Positions 19,850-28,462 of a DNA stretch of 64,000 bases are shown piece by piece (within the stretch, counting starts at the first letter, position 1; the number at the start of each line of letters is the position of its first letter). Under the pieces are notes generated by a model that was not told the origin of the DNA, ran no database searches, and saw only the letters and a program-made list of their open reading frames with translations. This stretch comes from Burkholderia sp. lig30 (GTDB lineage: Bacteria; Pseudomonadota; Gammaproteobacteria; Burkholderiales; Burkholderiaceae): contig NZ_JGVW01000061.1 of NCBI RefSeq assembly GCF_000687455.2, positions 1 to 64,000 on the forward strand, in the 5' to 3' direction. A program made the position numbers and the translations under genes.

Positions 19850-21846
19850 TGCCCGCGCATGAACAGGCGGTCGAGATCGCCGAGGGTCAACTGGTACCAC
19901 GTCGGCCGGCCGTGATTGCACTGGTCCGCGCGCTCGGTCGCTTCCATCTGGCGCAGCAGCGCGTTCATCTCGTCGAGCGTCAGGCGCCGGTTCGCGCGCA
20001 CTGCGTGATGGCAGGCAAGCGTGCCGAGCAGCTCGTGCTGGCGCTCGGTCAGTACCCGCGAGCCGCTGAACGCGTGCAGGTCGGCGAGCACCGCGCGTGC
20101 GAGCGCCTGCAGGTCGGCATCCTTCAGCAGCGCGGGCACCGCGCGGATCGCGAGCGAGGTCGGCGACAGCACCGCGAGATCGAAGCCGAGCGATTCGAGC
20201 GTCTCGCGCTCCTCCTCGACGGTGCCGATCTCGACCGGCGTCGCGGTCATCGACACCGGTAGCAGGAGCGCCTGCACCGCGATCGTGTGGTCGGCGAGCG
20301 CGCGCTTGAACTGCTCGTACAGGATGCGTTCGTGCGCGGCGTGCATGTCGACGATCACGAGGCCCTGCGCGTTCTGCGCGAGCACGTAGATGCCGTGGAT
20401 CTGGCCAAGCGCGAAGCCGAGCGGCTGCTCGTCGTGCGCGCCGTGCACGTCGAGCGCGCCCGGCCGGGCGGCGAAAGCCGGCGGCGGCGCATCGCTCGCG
20501 AAGGCCGGCGCGTCCGCGGCGTCGCGCGCTTCGTGCGAGCCAGGCGAGACCGACGTCGTGCCGGCCGGCGCGCCCGCGCCGCTGTCCTTGCGGCCGAACA
20601 GCGCGTCATAGAGCGCGAGCGGCTGCGCGACGGGCAGCGTGCCTTGCGTCATCCGTGCCTGGCGCAGCCAGGTGCTGCCCGGCGCCGGGGCCGGCATGGA
20701 CGCCGCGCCGCTCGCGGCCTGGCCGAGCGGCGTGCCTTGGAACGACGCCGGGCCCGGCACGGGCGCGATGGCCGCCGCGTGCCCGCCGGCCGTGGTGCCG
20801 GGCGACGCGCCCGCGTGGCGGGCCAGCGCGCGCTGCACCGCATGGAACACGAACTGGTGGATCGAGCGCGAGTCGCGGAAGCGCACCTCGATCTTCGACG
20901 GATGGACGTTCACGTCGACCGCCTCGGGCGGCAGGTCGAGGAACAGCACGTACGACGGGTAGCGGTCGCCGTGCAGCACGTCCTCGTACGCGGCGCGCAC
21001 CGCGTGCGTGAGCAGCTTGTCGCGCACGAAGCGCCCGTTGACGAAGAAATACTGCTGGTCGGCGCGGCCCCGGCTGGCGGTCGGCAGGCCGGCGCAGCCG
21101 TAGACGGCGAGCGGCCCGGCGCGCTCGTCGAGCGGCAGGTGCGCGGTCGAGAACGCGTCGCCGAGGATCTTCGTGACGCGCTGCACCGGCTCGGTCGCGT
21201 TCCAGTGCTCGACAGCACGGCCGTTGTGCAGCACCGAGATCGCGACGTCCGGCCGCGCGAGCGCCGCGCGGCGGACCATCTCCAGGCAATGGCCGAACTC
21301 GGTCTGCTCGCTCTTCAGGAACTTGCGGCGCGCCGGCGTATTGAAATACAGCTCGCGCACCTCGATCGTCGTGCCGGTCGCGCCGGCGGCGGGGGCGAGC
21401 ACGCCCGTCTGCGCGTCGATGCGCGTTGCGTGCGCCGCGTCGGCCGTGCGGCTCGTGATGAACATCTCGGCGACCGACGCGATCGACGCGAGCGCCTCGC
21501 CGCGGAACCCGAGCGTCGCGACCGCTTCCAGTTCCTCGAGCGAGCGGATCTTGCTCGTCGCGTGGCGCATCAGCGCGAGCGGCAGCTCGCCGGGCGGGAT
21601 GCCGCAGCCGTCGTCGGTGATCGCGATGCGCTTGACACCGCCTTCGTCCAGCACGACGCGCAGCGTGCGCGCGCCGGCGTCGAGCGCGTTTTCCAGCAGC
21701 TCCTTGACGACCGACGCCGGGCGTTCGACGACTTCGCCGGCGGCGATCTGGCTGATCAACTGGTCGGGCAGCGGCTGGATGGCGCGCAGCGGGCGCGGGG
21801 CGGGAGCGGACGCGGCGCCCTCGGCCGTTTCAGTGAATTCGGACAT
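19846..21846 (-). CDS. mutL: DNA mismatch repair protein MutL
   Basis: Links MutS mismatch recognition to strand removal. It has 666 residues from the ATG at 21846 ([10 protein letters not shown]). The GHKL ATPase part contains [23 protein letters not shown] and [10 protein letters not shown]. The C-terminal domain contains [12 protein letters not shown], which fits the DMHA(X)2E(X)4E metal-binding motif of nicking MutL proteins and is absent from E. coli MutL. The central linker is proline/alanine rich. TATAAT at 21853-21858 lies only 6 bases before the ATG, which could mean a leaderless mRNA. Confidence 0.97.
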   Translation of the reverse strand: MSEFTETAEGAASAPAPRPLRAIQPLPDQLISQIAAGEVVERPASVVKELLENALDAGARTLRVVLDEGGVKRIAITDDGCGIPPGELPLALMRHATSKIRSLEELEAVATLGFRGEALASIASVAEMFITSRTADAAHATRIDAQTGVLAPAAGATGTTIEVRELYFNTPARRKFLKSEQTEFGHCLEMVRRAALARPDVAISVLHNGRAVEHWNATEPVQRVTKILGDAFSTAHLPLDERAGPLAVYGCAGLPTASRGRADQQYFFVNGRFVRDKLLTHAVRAAYEDVLHGDRYPSYVLFLDLPPEAVDVNVHPSKIEVRFRDSRSIHQFVFHAVQRALARHAGASPGTTAGGHAAAIAPVPGPASFQGTPLGQAASGAASMPAPAPGSTWLRQARMTQGTLPVAQPLALYDALFGRKDSGAGAPAGTTSVSPGSHEARDAADAPAFASDAPPPAFAARPGALDVHGAHDEQPLGFALGQIHGIYVLAQNAQGLVIVDMHAAHERILYEQFKRALADHTIAVQALLLPVSMTATPVEIGTVEEERETLESLGFDLAVLSPTSLAIRAVPALLKDADLQALARAVLADLHAFSGSRVLTERQHELLGTLACHHAVRANRRLTLDEMNALLRQMEATERADQCNHGRPTWYQLTLGDLDRLFMRGQ

Positions 21847-22003
21847 GGCGGAATTATAGCGAGGCGGGCGGATCGCCCGCGCGCGTCGCGCGACGCGATC
21901 CGGCCTCCATTTCACGGAGCCTTAAGGGACTTTCGGTATCATGACGCCGTGCACCGCCCGGCCCGGCGGCGCTTCCGGCCTCTCTCGCGAACAAGGAAAT
22001 CAT

Positions 22004-22690
22004 TTGGACACGCTGCTGCATTTCGTCAATCTCGTCCTTCACATCGACGCATTCCTGGGCACCTTCATTCGCCAGTACGGCGCGTGGGTCTATCTGGTGC
22101 TGTTCCTGATCGTGTTCTGCGAAACCGGGCTCGTCGTGTTTCCGTTCCTGCCGGGCGATTCGCTGCTGTTCATCGGCGGCGCGTTCGCGGCGAGCGGGGA
22201 AATGGCGCTGCCCGCACTGATCGCGCTGCTGCTCGTCGCGGCGGTCGGCGGCAACACGGTGAACTACCTGATCGGGCGCGCGATCGGTCCGAAGGTCTTC
22301 AATACGCACATCCCGGTCCTCGAACGTTTCCTCGATCGCGCCGCGCTGCAGAAGACCCATAACTTCTACGACAGGCACGGCGGCAAGACGATCGTGCTCG
22401 CGCGCTTCATCCCGGTCGTGCGGACCTTCGCGCCGTTCGTCGCGGGCGCGTCGTCGATGCGCGCGGCACGCTTCCAGTTCTTCAACGTGGTCGGCGCGCT
22501 GATCTGGGTGCTGCTGCTCGTGCTGGCCGGTTACTTCTTCGGCAACATTCCGTTCATCCGCAAGTATCTGAACGTGATCGTGCTGGTGGGGATCGGCGCG
22601 GCCGTGGTGCCGGTCGCGCTCGGCGCGCTGTGGAAGCTCGCGCGCGGCAAGCGCCACTCGGGCGACGCGCAGAAGACGGGCGGGCGCTGA
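22004..22690 (+). CDS. DedA family inner-membrane protein
   Basis: Polytopic protein of 228 residues, probably a lipid-flippase-like DedA/SNARE-associated protein. I chose the TTG at 22004 because an AAGGAA site lies 5 bases before it; the open frame continues to 21941 but that part is not membrane-protein-like. Conserved pieces are VFCETGLVVFPFLPGDSLLFIGG, NYLIGRAIG, FYDRHGGKTIVLARFIPVVRTFAPFVAG and a C-terminal membrane helix near FFGNIPFIRKYLN. Family members are tied to undecaprenyl phosphate recycling and polymyxin resistance in Burkholderia, but paralogue identity is uncertain. Confidence 0.9.
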   Translation: MDTLLHFVNLVLHIDAFLGTFIRQYGAWVYLVLFLIVFCETGLVVFPFLPGDSLLFIGGAFAASGEMALPALIALLLVAAVGGNTVNYLIGRAIGPKVFNTHIPVLERFLDRAALQKTHNFYDRHGGKTIVLARFIPVVRTFAPFVAGASSMRAARFQFFNVVGALIWVLLLVLAGYFFGNIPFIRKYLNVIVLVGIGAAVVPVALGALWKLARGKRHSGDAQKTGGR

Positions 22691-22717
22691 TCGGCGCGGC
22701 GCGCCGCCGAAGCGAAC

Positions 22718-22746
22718 AAGCGTGGCCGGGTGCCACGCTTTTTTTG
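22718..22746 (+). terminator. terminator after the DedA gene
   Basis: AAGCGTGGC-cgggt-GCCACGCTT is a perfect 9-base stem followed by a T7 run. It separates the rightward DedA gene from the leftward MscS-type gene. Confidence 0.9.
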
Positions 22747-22771
22747 CGCCTGCCGCCGGCGTGGCGGGCGT

Positions 22772-23584
22772 TCAGGCGCTGCGGTGCGCGACCGGCGTCT
22801 CGGGCGTCGGGTATTGCGCGGCGCGGAACGTGTCGAGGATCACGCGGTTCGCGTCGCAGTACACCTGCCAGTAGTTCGCCGGCTGCGTGAACGGGCGCAC
22901 GAACAGCAGCGGCCCTTCCGGCGTGAACGACAGCACGCCGACGTCCGGCGCCGGATTCGTCATCACGTTCGGGATCGCCTGCACCGCGTCCCGCAGGCGC
23001 TCGATCGCGTCGGCCGCGTCGACGCCGTTCGCGATCTTCGCGGTCAGGTCGATCCGGCGGTACGGGGTCGCGCTGTAGTTCGAGATGTTGTCGGAGAAGA
23101 TCTTGTTGTTGCCGACGAGCGTGACGACGTTGTCCGGCGTGACGATCGTCGTGCCGAACAGGCCGAGCTCCTGCACCGTGCCGGTCACGCCGCCCGCGTT
23201 GATGAAGTCGCCGACCTTGAACGGCCGCAGCACCTGCATGAACACGCCGGCCGCGAAATGCGCGAGCAGTCCGCCCCAGGCGGTGCCGACCGCCAGGCCG
23301 AGGCCGGCGAGCAGGGCCGCGAACGACGTGGTCTGCACGCCGAACAGTTGCAGGATCGCGAGGATCAGCAGGATCGTCAGCAGCACGCTGACGACCGAGG
23401 TCAGGTAGTTGGCGAGCGTCGAGTCGACCTTGCCGGTGCGCTGCACGATCTTGCCGAGGAGCCGTGTGGCCACGCGGATCGCCCAGCGGCCGAGGACCCA
23501 CAGCGCGATCGCGGCGAGCAGGTTCAGGCCGAAGTCGAGGCCGCGGGTCATCAGGAATTGCTGGGCGGTGGCGAGGTTCAGCAT
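22772..23584 (-). CDS. small-conductance mechanosensitive channel (MscS family)
   Basis: 270 residues with three predicted N-terminal membrane segments; the third is the pore-lining TM3 (FAALLAGLGLAVGTAWGGLLAHFAAGVFM). Then comes the beta domain (PFKVGDFINAGGVTGTVQELGLFGTTIVTPDNV), which contains the conserved VTGTVQE region, and the C-terminal cytosolic cage. Length and order match the short MscS type that protects against osmotic downshock. It is a single-gene unit facing the DedA gene. Confidence 0.93.
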   Translation of the reverse strand: MLNLATAQQFLMTRGLDFGLNLLAAIALWVLGRWAIRVATRLLGKIVQRTGKVDSTLANYLTSVVSVLLTILLILAILQLFGVQTTSFAALLAGLGLAVGTAWGGLLAHFAAGVFMQVLRPFKVGDFINAGGVTGTVQELGLFGTTIVTPDNVVTLVGNNKIFSDNISNYSATPYRRIDLTAKIANGVDAADAIERLRDAVQAIPNVMTNPAPDVGVLSFTPEGPLLFVRPFTQPANYWQVYCDANRVILDTFRAAQYPTPETPVAHRSA

Positions 23585-23707
23585 GGGTTCTCCGGGGCGA
23601 CGTGAAGAAGGCCGGTGGCCGCGATTGATCCGACTTTTATAACCGACCTGCGGTGCTGAGGCAACCGGCTGTGCGGCGGTTCCGGACGCGCCGCACGCGG
23701 CGGCGGG

Positions 23708-24547
23708 CTACTTCGCGTGCCGCAGCGGCGAGAACGCGTACTGCGCGACGTCCGCGCCGCGCACGACGATCGCGGTGCTTTCGGGGATCTCCTCCCACTC
23801 GCCGGGCAGGTCGACGAGCGGCTCCGACACCACCATGAACGCGTCGTCGCCGACTTCGGCGATGCGCGGATCGTGCGGATACAGTTCGTGCAGGTGACGG
23901 AACGACGTGCTGTGGTAGAGCGAGCGCGATCGCCGTTCGCTCGAATAGCGCACCGCGACGATCTGCTCGCCGTCCGTGACGCACACGGTCATGTTGAGCG
24001 GCGCGTCGACGCCGTGCCGCGCGGCAAGATCCTCGACGAGGCCGGCCATGCGCTCGAGTGCGGGCAGCGGCGCATGCTCGAGACCGAACGTCAGCGCGAC
24101 GCGGAACATCAGCTCCGAATCCGTGGAACCCTCGAGTGTTGCGAACAGCGCCGGATCGATCGCCATCGTCAGGTCGCGGCGCAGCTTGTGGTAGTCGCGG
24201 ATCAGGCCGTTGTGCGCGAACAGCCAGCGCCCGTGGCGAAACGGGTGGCAGTTGGTTTCCTGCACCGGCGTCTCGGTCGATGCGCGGATGTGCGCGACGA
24301 ACAGCGGCGAGCGGATCGCACTCGCGGCCTCGCGCAGATTGGGGTCGTTCCACGCCGGGTGCACCGAGCGGTAGCGAAACGGGATTTCGTCGGGGCGGCC
24401 GTACCAGCCGATGCCGAAGCCGTCGCCGTTGGTCGTGGTGGCGCCCATGCGCGAATGCAGACTCTGGTCGATCAGCGAATGCTTCGCGCGGAACAGGACG
24501 GTCTCGAGCTGGATGGGGTTGCCGGTATAGGCGAGCCAGCGGCACAT
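23708..24547 (-). CDS. class II glutamine amidotransferase (YafJ-like)
   Basis: 279 residues from the ATG at 24547. The start puts Cys at position 2 (MCRWLAYTG), the N-terminal nucleophile of class II amidotransferases. An upstream ATG would bury it, so 24547 is chosen. RMGATTTNGDGFGIGWYG, FVAHIRASTETPVQETNCHPF and FAHNGLIRDY build the glutaminase site. No synthase domain is attached. The acceptor substrate is unknown; family members include EgtC-like and YafJ proteins. Confidence 0.85.
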   Translation of the reverse strand: MCRWLAYTGNPIQLETVLFRAKHSLIDQSLHSRMGATTTNGDGFGIGWYGRPDEIPFRYRSVHPAWNDPNLREAASAIRSPLFVAHIRASTETPVQETNCHPFRHGRWLFAHNGLIRDYHKLRRDLTMAIDPALFATLEGSTDSELMFRVALTFGLEHAPLPALERMAGLVEDLAARHGVDAPLNMTVCVTDGEQIVAVRYSSERRSRSLYHSTSFRHLHELYPHDPRIAEVGDDAFMVVSEPLVDLPGEWEEIPESTAIVVRGADVAQYAFSPLRHAK

Positions 24548-24716
24548 GAGGCGCTCCTTCGCGATGAATCGTACGGGCATGGTAGCCGACCTGGCGCGCC
24601 GCGGGCGCCATACGCGTGCGCCGGGCGCCGGGCGTCGGACCCCGGGCGCGGGACGACTGCACTCCGGCCCGTCAGACGGGCCGGAGGCCGGGGCGCGATC
24701 GCGGGCGTGCCGCGGG

Positions 24717-25046
24717 TCAGTCGCCCAATGCGTCCATCACGCGCGCGGAATACACGAGCGCCGCGCCCGCATTCAGCGCGATCGCCACGCCGAGCGCCTC
24801 CGCCACTTCGTCCTTCGTCGCGCCATGCCGGACGGCTTCGGCCGTGTGCACCGCGATGCAGCCATCGCAGCGCGTCGTCACGGCCACGGCGAGCGCGATC
24901 AGCTCGCGCGTCTTGGCGTCGAGGTGGCCGGTCTTCTTGCCGGCGGCGGACAGCGTCTGATAGCCGGCCAGCGTGTCCGGCGAGCGCTTGCCCAGCTCGC
25001 CCACGCGCGTCATCAGTTCCTTCCGGTATTCGTCCCAGTTCAGCAT
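24717..25046 (-). CDS. carboxymuconolactone decarboxylase / AhpD-like protein
   Basis: 109 residues from the ATG at 25046 (MLNWDEYRKE), preceded by AAGGA. The CDGCIAVHTAEA motif (CxxC with a downstream His) marks the redox-active AhpD-like subgroup rather than true carboxymuconolactone decarboxylases. A longer open frame reaches 25403, but its extra residues are low-complexity and the ribosome site favours 25046. It is probably a small all-helical oligomer with peroxidase or disulphide-reductase activity. Confidence 0.85.
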   Translation of the reverse strand: MLNWDEYRKELMTRVGELGKRSPDTLAGYQTLSAAGKKTGHLDAKTRELIALAVAVTTRCDGCIAVHTAEAVRHGATKDEVAEALGVAIALNAGAALVYSARVMDALGD

Positions 25047-25427
25047 GGCAGATCCTTTCTGAAGGTTGGGAGATCGGGCCAATGCCGCGATCTCGGGGAG
25101 ATGCACGGCTATTCTGCGCGTTCTTGCCGAGGGTTTCGATGCGCGAGGATGCCGGTGTTCGGCGCGAGCGTCTGCTGGATGCGCCGGGTCGACGGCTGTT
25201 GCGCGGCCGCTGGCGGCGCGCGCGGCAGGCGGCCCGGGCCTGCGCGCCGGTGGCGCAGCCGCGCGCAGCGGCGGTGCGCGGTGCACCGGCTTGGTGTGCG
25301 CGGCCCGCGCAAACCGGCGTGTTGGTGCCGGAATGCCCCGCATTTTCCACTTTGTGAAACCGGCCCGATGTTTGCTCACACTTCTGATGAATGCCTGATT
25401 CATCTTTCAAAGTAGGAGACTTACCGC
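25047..25427. other. intergenic region with inverted repeat
   Basis: No gene seen. GATGAAT-GCCTG-ATTCATC at 25386-25404 is a 7-base perfect inverted repeat just before the AGGAG site of the chemoreceptor-like gene. It could be an operator or mRNA hairpin. The rest is GC-rich without recognisable signals. Confidence 0.45.
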
Positions 25428-26468
25428 ATGTCCAATCCGCAAGCCATCGTCGACTTGACCCATGAAGTAAAGAAACTGGCCACCGGCAAGATCGGCGACA
25501 TCAACGACATCAATCGCGAGACGACCTTTCTCGCGTTGAACGCGCTGATCGAGGCGGCCCGCGCGGGCGACGCCGGCAAGGGCTTCGCGGTCGTCGCCAA
25601 TCAGGTGAAGCACGTGTCGAAGCGCATCGCCGACATCACGCACGTGCTCAACAAGGAGCTCGCCGGTTCGCTCGCGCGCCTCACCGAGCTCGGCGACAGC
25701 ATGATCGACCGGATGCGCGCGCACGAAGGGCAGCGCTGCTGCGACCTCGCGCTGAACATGATCGACATCATCGACCGCAACCTGTACGAGCGCTCGTGCG
25801 ACGTGCGCTGGTGGGCGACCGATTCCGCAGTGGTCGACTGCGTCGCGAGCGAGTCCCCGGAGGCGAGCGCGCACGCGTCCGGCCGGCTGTCGGTGATTCT
25901 CGACAGCTACACCGTGTACAAGGATCTGTGGGTCGTGAACGCCGACGGTGTCGTCGTCGCGAGCGGACGCGAGGCGACCTATCCGGTGCAGGGCCGGCAG
26001 GTCGGCGACGCGAGCTGGTTCAAGGCCGCGATGAAGACCGCTTCCGGCGCGGAGTACGTGGCGTCGGACATCGAGATGCTGCCGTGGCTCAAGCACGAGC
26101 ACGTCGCGACCTATTCGACGGCGATCCGCGAGGGCGGCCGCGCGAACGGCCGCGTGCTCGGTGCGCTGGTGATCTTTTTCGACTGGGCGCCGCAGGCCGA
26201 AACGGTCGTCAGGGGCGTGCGCCTGAGCGAAGCGGAGTGGGCGCGCACGCGCTGCATGATCGTCGATTCGTCGTTCCGCGTGATCGCGAGTTCGGACGGC
26301 AAGGGCGTGCTGCAGGAGCAGTTTCGCCTGCACACCGACGGCAAGTCCGCGGGGTTCTATCGCGCGAGCGACGGCACGACGGTGTCGTTCGCGGCGACGC
26401 CGGGCTATGAAACCTACCAGGGGCTCGGCTGGTACGGCGTGATCTGCCAGCGGCCGGCGAAGGGCTGA
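25428..26468 (+). CDS. soluble chemoreceptor-like protein: MCP signalling segment followed by a Cache domain
   Basis: 346 residues with a good AGGAG site. Residues about 25-70 hold an MCP hairpin-tip-like stretch ([31 protein letters not shown]). After a helical linker, residues about 118-340 match a double Cache domain ([50 protein letters not shown]). I see no hydrophobic segment long enough to cross the membrane and no signal peptide. Domain order is the reverse of normal receptors, where the sensor precedes the signalling part. It may sense a cytosolic ligand and signal to an unknown kinase. No che genes are near. Confidence 0.8.
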   Translation: MSNPQAIVDLTHEVKKLATGKIGDINDINRETTFLALNALIEAARAGDAGKGFAVVANQVKHVSKRIADITHVLNKELAGSLARLTELGDSMIDRMRAHEGQRCCDLALNMIDIIDRNLYERSCDVRWWATDSAVVDCVASESPEASAHASGRLSVILDSYTVYKDLWVVNADGVVVASGREATYPVQGRQVGDASWFKAAMKTASGAEYVASDIEMLPWLKHEHVATYSTAIREGGRANGRVLGALVIFFDWAPQAETVVRGVRLSEAEWARTRCMIVDSSFRVIASSDGKGVLQEQFRLHTDGKSAGFYRASDGTTVSFAATPGYETYQGLGWYGVICQRPAKG

Positions 26469-26624
26469 CCGCCGCGGCCGGCGCGTGTCGCGGCGCGCGC
26501 TGCCGCGCCCGGCGCGAGATAGCGCCGTCAGTCGACGGCGAGTGCGACGCCGCCGGCGCGATGTGCGCGGCGGGCGGGCGTGCCCCGGCCGGGAATGCCC
26601 GCCGCCCGACCCGATCGGCGCTTG

Positions 26625-27014
26625 TCAGGATTTGTTCATTCTGACGTTGAACGACCACGCGGAATTGACCGTGTACGTGACGAGCAGCACGATCGCGCTC
26701 GACGCCACCTGGGCCAACAGGTAGTTGAGCTGCACTGCGTCGACCATGAACGTCATCGCCAGCCAGTTGGCCGCGACGCCCATGATCGCGACCGTGAAGA
26801 ACTTGGGCGCGACGCTCGCATGGCGGCCGTCGCTGTTGAACGTGAACCGGTAATTCAGCACGTAATTGACGAGCGCCCCGGCAATGGCGCCGGCCGTCGA
26901 CGCGCTCACCGTGCCGACGCCCCCCAGCCGGACGAGGCACAGCAGCACCGCGTATTGAACCGCGGTGCCGGATGCGCCGACTGCGGCGTACAGCGCGAAT
27001 CTACGCAGCTTCAT
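26625..27014 (-). CDS. GtrA-like membrane protein
   Basis: 129 residues with four predicted membrane helices (FALYAAVGASGTAVQYAVLLCLV; ASTAGAIAGALVNYVLNYRFTF; FTVAIMGVAANWLAMTFMV; ALVLLVTYTVNSAWSF). GALVNYVLNYRFTF is the GtrA hallmark. GtrA proteins are thought to flip undecaprenyl-linked sugars. Its start overlaps the end of the GtrB-like gene by 14 bases, so the two work together, probably in decorating a surface glycan. Confidence 0.88.
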   Translation of the reverse strand: MKLRRFALYAAVGASGTAVQYAVLLCLVRLGGVGTVSASTAGAIAGALVNYVLNYRFTFNSDGRHASVAPKFFTVAIMGVAANWLAMTFMVDAVQLNYLLAQVASSAIVLLVTYTVNSAWSFNVRMNKS

Positions 27015-27978
27015 GTGGGCCGCGCTTGTGCTCGTAGACGCTTCGGACGATATAGACCGGCCGGCGCTTGGACTCCAGATAGATCCGGCCGATGTATTCG
27101 CCGACCACGCCGATGCCGACGAGCTGCATGCCGCCGAGAAACAGGATCGCCGTCAGGATCGACGCATAGCCGGGAACGTCCCGGCCGTGGATGATCGTCT
27201 TGGCGACCAGGAACGAGCCATACAGGAACGCGAAAAACGCGGTAGCGCCGCCGATGTAGGTCCACACGCGCAGCGGCCACGTGCTGAAGCTCGTGATGCC
27301 CTCGATCGCGAAATTCCACAGTTTCCATCCGGAGAACTTGGTTTTGCCGGCCGCGCGCGGCTGCCGGGTGTATTCGACGACCGCCGTGCGTCCGCCGACC
27401 CACGAGAACAGCCCTTTCATGAAACGGCGATTCTCGGGCAGCTGCTTGAGCGCATCGACGGTGGCGCGGGACATCAGCCGGAAGTCGCCTGCGTTGTCGG
27501 GAATCCGGACGTCCGCGATCGCGTTGTGAAAGCGGTAGAACAGCGACGCGGTGCTGCGCTTCGCATAACTGTCGGAGGTTCTTTCGGCGCGCTTCGCGAT
27601 CACGACGTCGAAACCCTCGCGCCATTTCTCGACGAGCTTCGCGATCGTTTCCGGCGGGTCCTGCAGATCCGCGTCGAACGGAACGACGGCGTCGCCCGTC
27701 GCGTAATCGAGGCCCGCGGTCAGCGCGGCTTCCTTGCCGAAGTTTCTCGACAGGTCGACGACCCTGACCCGCGCGTCGTCGGTCGAGTGCTTCAGCAACT
27801 TGTCGAGCGTGAGGTCCTGGCTGCCGTCGTTGACGCACACGATCTCGAAGTCGCAACCGGGGATGGTTGCGAGGGTCGAGCGGATCTCGGTGAAGAATCG
27901 GTCGATCACTTCCTCTTCGTTGTAAAACGGCACGACGAGCGATATGACGTCGACTCTTTTCGGGGCGTCAGGCTTCAT
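27001..27978 (-). CDS. GtrB-like undecaprenyl-phosphate glycosyltransferase (GT2)
   Basis: 325 residues from the ATG at 27978 (MKPDAPKRVD). The GT-A domain has VVPFYNEEEVIDRF at the start, DADLQDPPE as the DxD metal site and ENRRFMKGLFSWVGG. Two C-terminal membrane helices follow (WTYIGGATAFFAFLYGSFLVAK; ILTAILFLGGMQLVGIGVVGEYIGR). This layout is that of GtrB/DPMS enzymes, which load a sugar onto undecaprenyl phosphate. The third gene of typical gtr clusters, the polytopic transferase, is not adjacent, so the acceptor is unknown. Confidence 0.9.
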   Translation of the reverse strand: MKPDAPKRVDVISLVVPFYNEEEVIDRFFTEIRSTLATIPGCDFEIVCVNDGSQDLTLDKLLKHSTDDARVRVVDLSRNFGKEAALTAGLDYATGDAVVPFDADLQDPPETIAKLVEKWREGFDVVIAKRAERTSDSYAKRSTASLFYRFHNAIADVRIPDNAGDFRLMSRATVDALKQLPENRRFMKGLFSWVGGRTAVVEYTRQPRAAGKTKFSGWKLWNFAIEGITSFSTWPLRVWTYIGGATAFFAFLYGSFLVAKTIIHGRDVPGYASILTAILFLGGMQLVGIGVVGEYIGRIYLESKRRPVYIVRSVYEHKRGPHEAA

Positions 27979-28166
27979 TTCAGTTTTCTGGCCTAAGGCG
28001 GGATGCGGAAGGTTCCGCGATCCGTGAATTGGCGAACGGCGTATCGTAGCATCGCGCGGCCGGCGCGAACGTGCGCGCCCTGCTGCTGCGCGGCGAGGAA
28101 CGGGACCCGGATGGCCCGCGCATCTCGATGCCTGTCGGATCGCATCGGATTTCGGCGGCCGGACGC

Positions 28167-28193
28167 AAAAAAGCCTCCGCTTGGGAGGCTTTA
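28167..28193 (-). terminator. terminator after tRNA-Lys
   Basis: On the minus strand AAAGCCTCC-caag-CGGAGGCTTTTTT is a 9-base stem with a T6 run, 23 bases past the tRNA 3' end. It is the expected end of the tRNA transcript. Confidence 0.85.
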
Positions 28194-28215
28194 ATGGCAA
28201 CTATCAAAAGATAGA

Positions 28216-28292
28216 TGGTAGGGTGGGAGGGACTCGAACCCTCGACTCTCTGATTAAAAGTCAGATACTCTAACCAACTGAGTTACCACCCC
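28216..28292 (-). tRNA. tRNA-Lys (UUU)
   Basis: The 77-base cloverleaf folds with a 7-bp acceptor stem (GGGGTGG with CCACCCT, one G-U pair), D arm ACTC/GAGT, anticodon arm CTGAC-TTTTA-ATCAG giving anticodon TTT, and T arm GAGGG-TTCGAGT-CCCTC. The discriminator is A and CCA is encoded. The sequence is unlike the usual beta-proteobacterial tRNA-Lys, while a 5' half of that usual type lies 75 bases upstream (28368-28405). Confidence 0.93.
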
Positions 28293-28367
28293 ACGTCCTC
28301 AAAAACTGCTCGAGAACCGGGAAACGACGGCTTCAAACTGTAGCCTGTGTGTATCCCAGTGAACTTT

Positions 28368-28405
28368 TTTAAAAGTCCGCTGCTCTACAACTGAGCTGAC
28401 GACCC
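28368..28405 (-). pseudogene. 5' half of a second tRNA-Lys gene
   Basis: GGGTCGTCAGCTCAGTTGT then AGAGCAGCGGACTTTTAA is the acceptor 5' strand, D arm and anticodon 5' strand of the standard tRNA-Lys(UUU). Similarity stops just after the anticodon, where the expected TCCGTTGGTC is replaced by AAAAGTTCAC. No 3' half is found nearby, so it cannot fold. Confidence 0.75.
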
Positions 28406-28462
28406 GAAGAGGCAAAATTATATAAGCGGGTTACGAACCTGTCAACAAGCCGCCGCAAATAT

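Noticed and set aside
24662..24686. Perfect 11-base hairpin (CTCCGGCCCGT/ACGGGCCGGAG) after the AhpD-like gene
   Set aside because: No T run on either side; it may assist termination but I do not list it as an intrinsic terminator.
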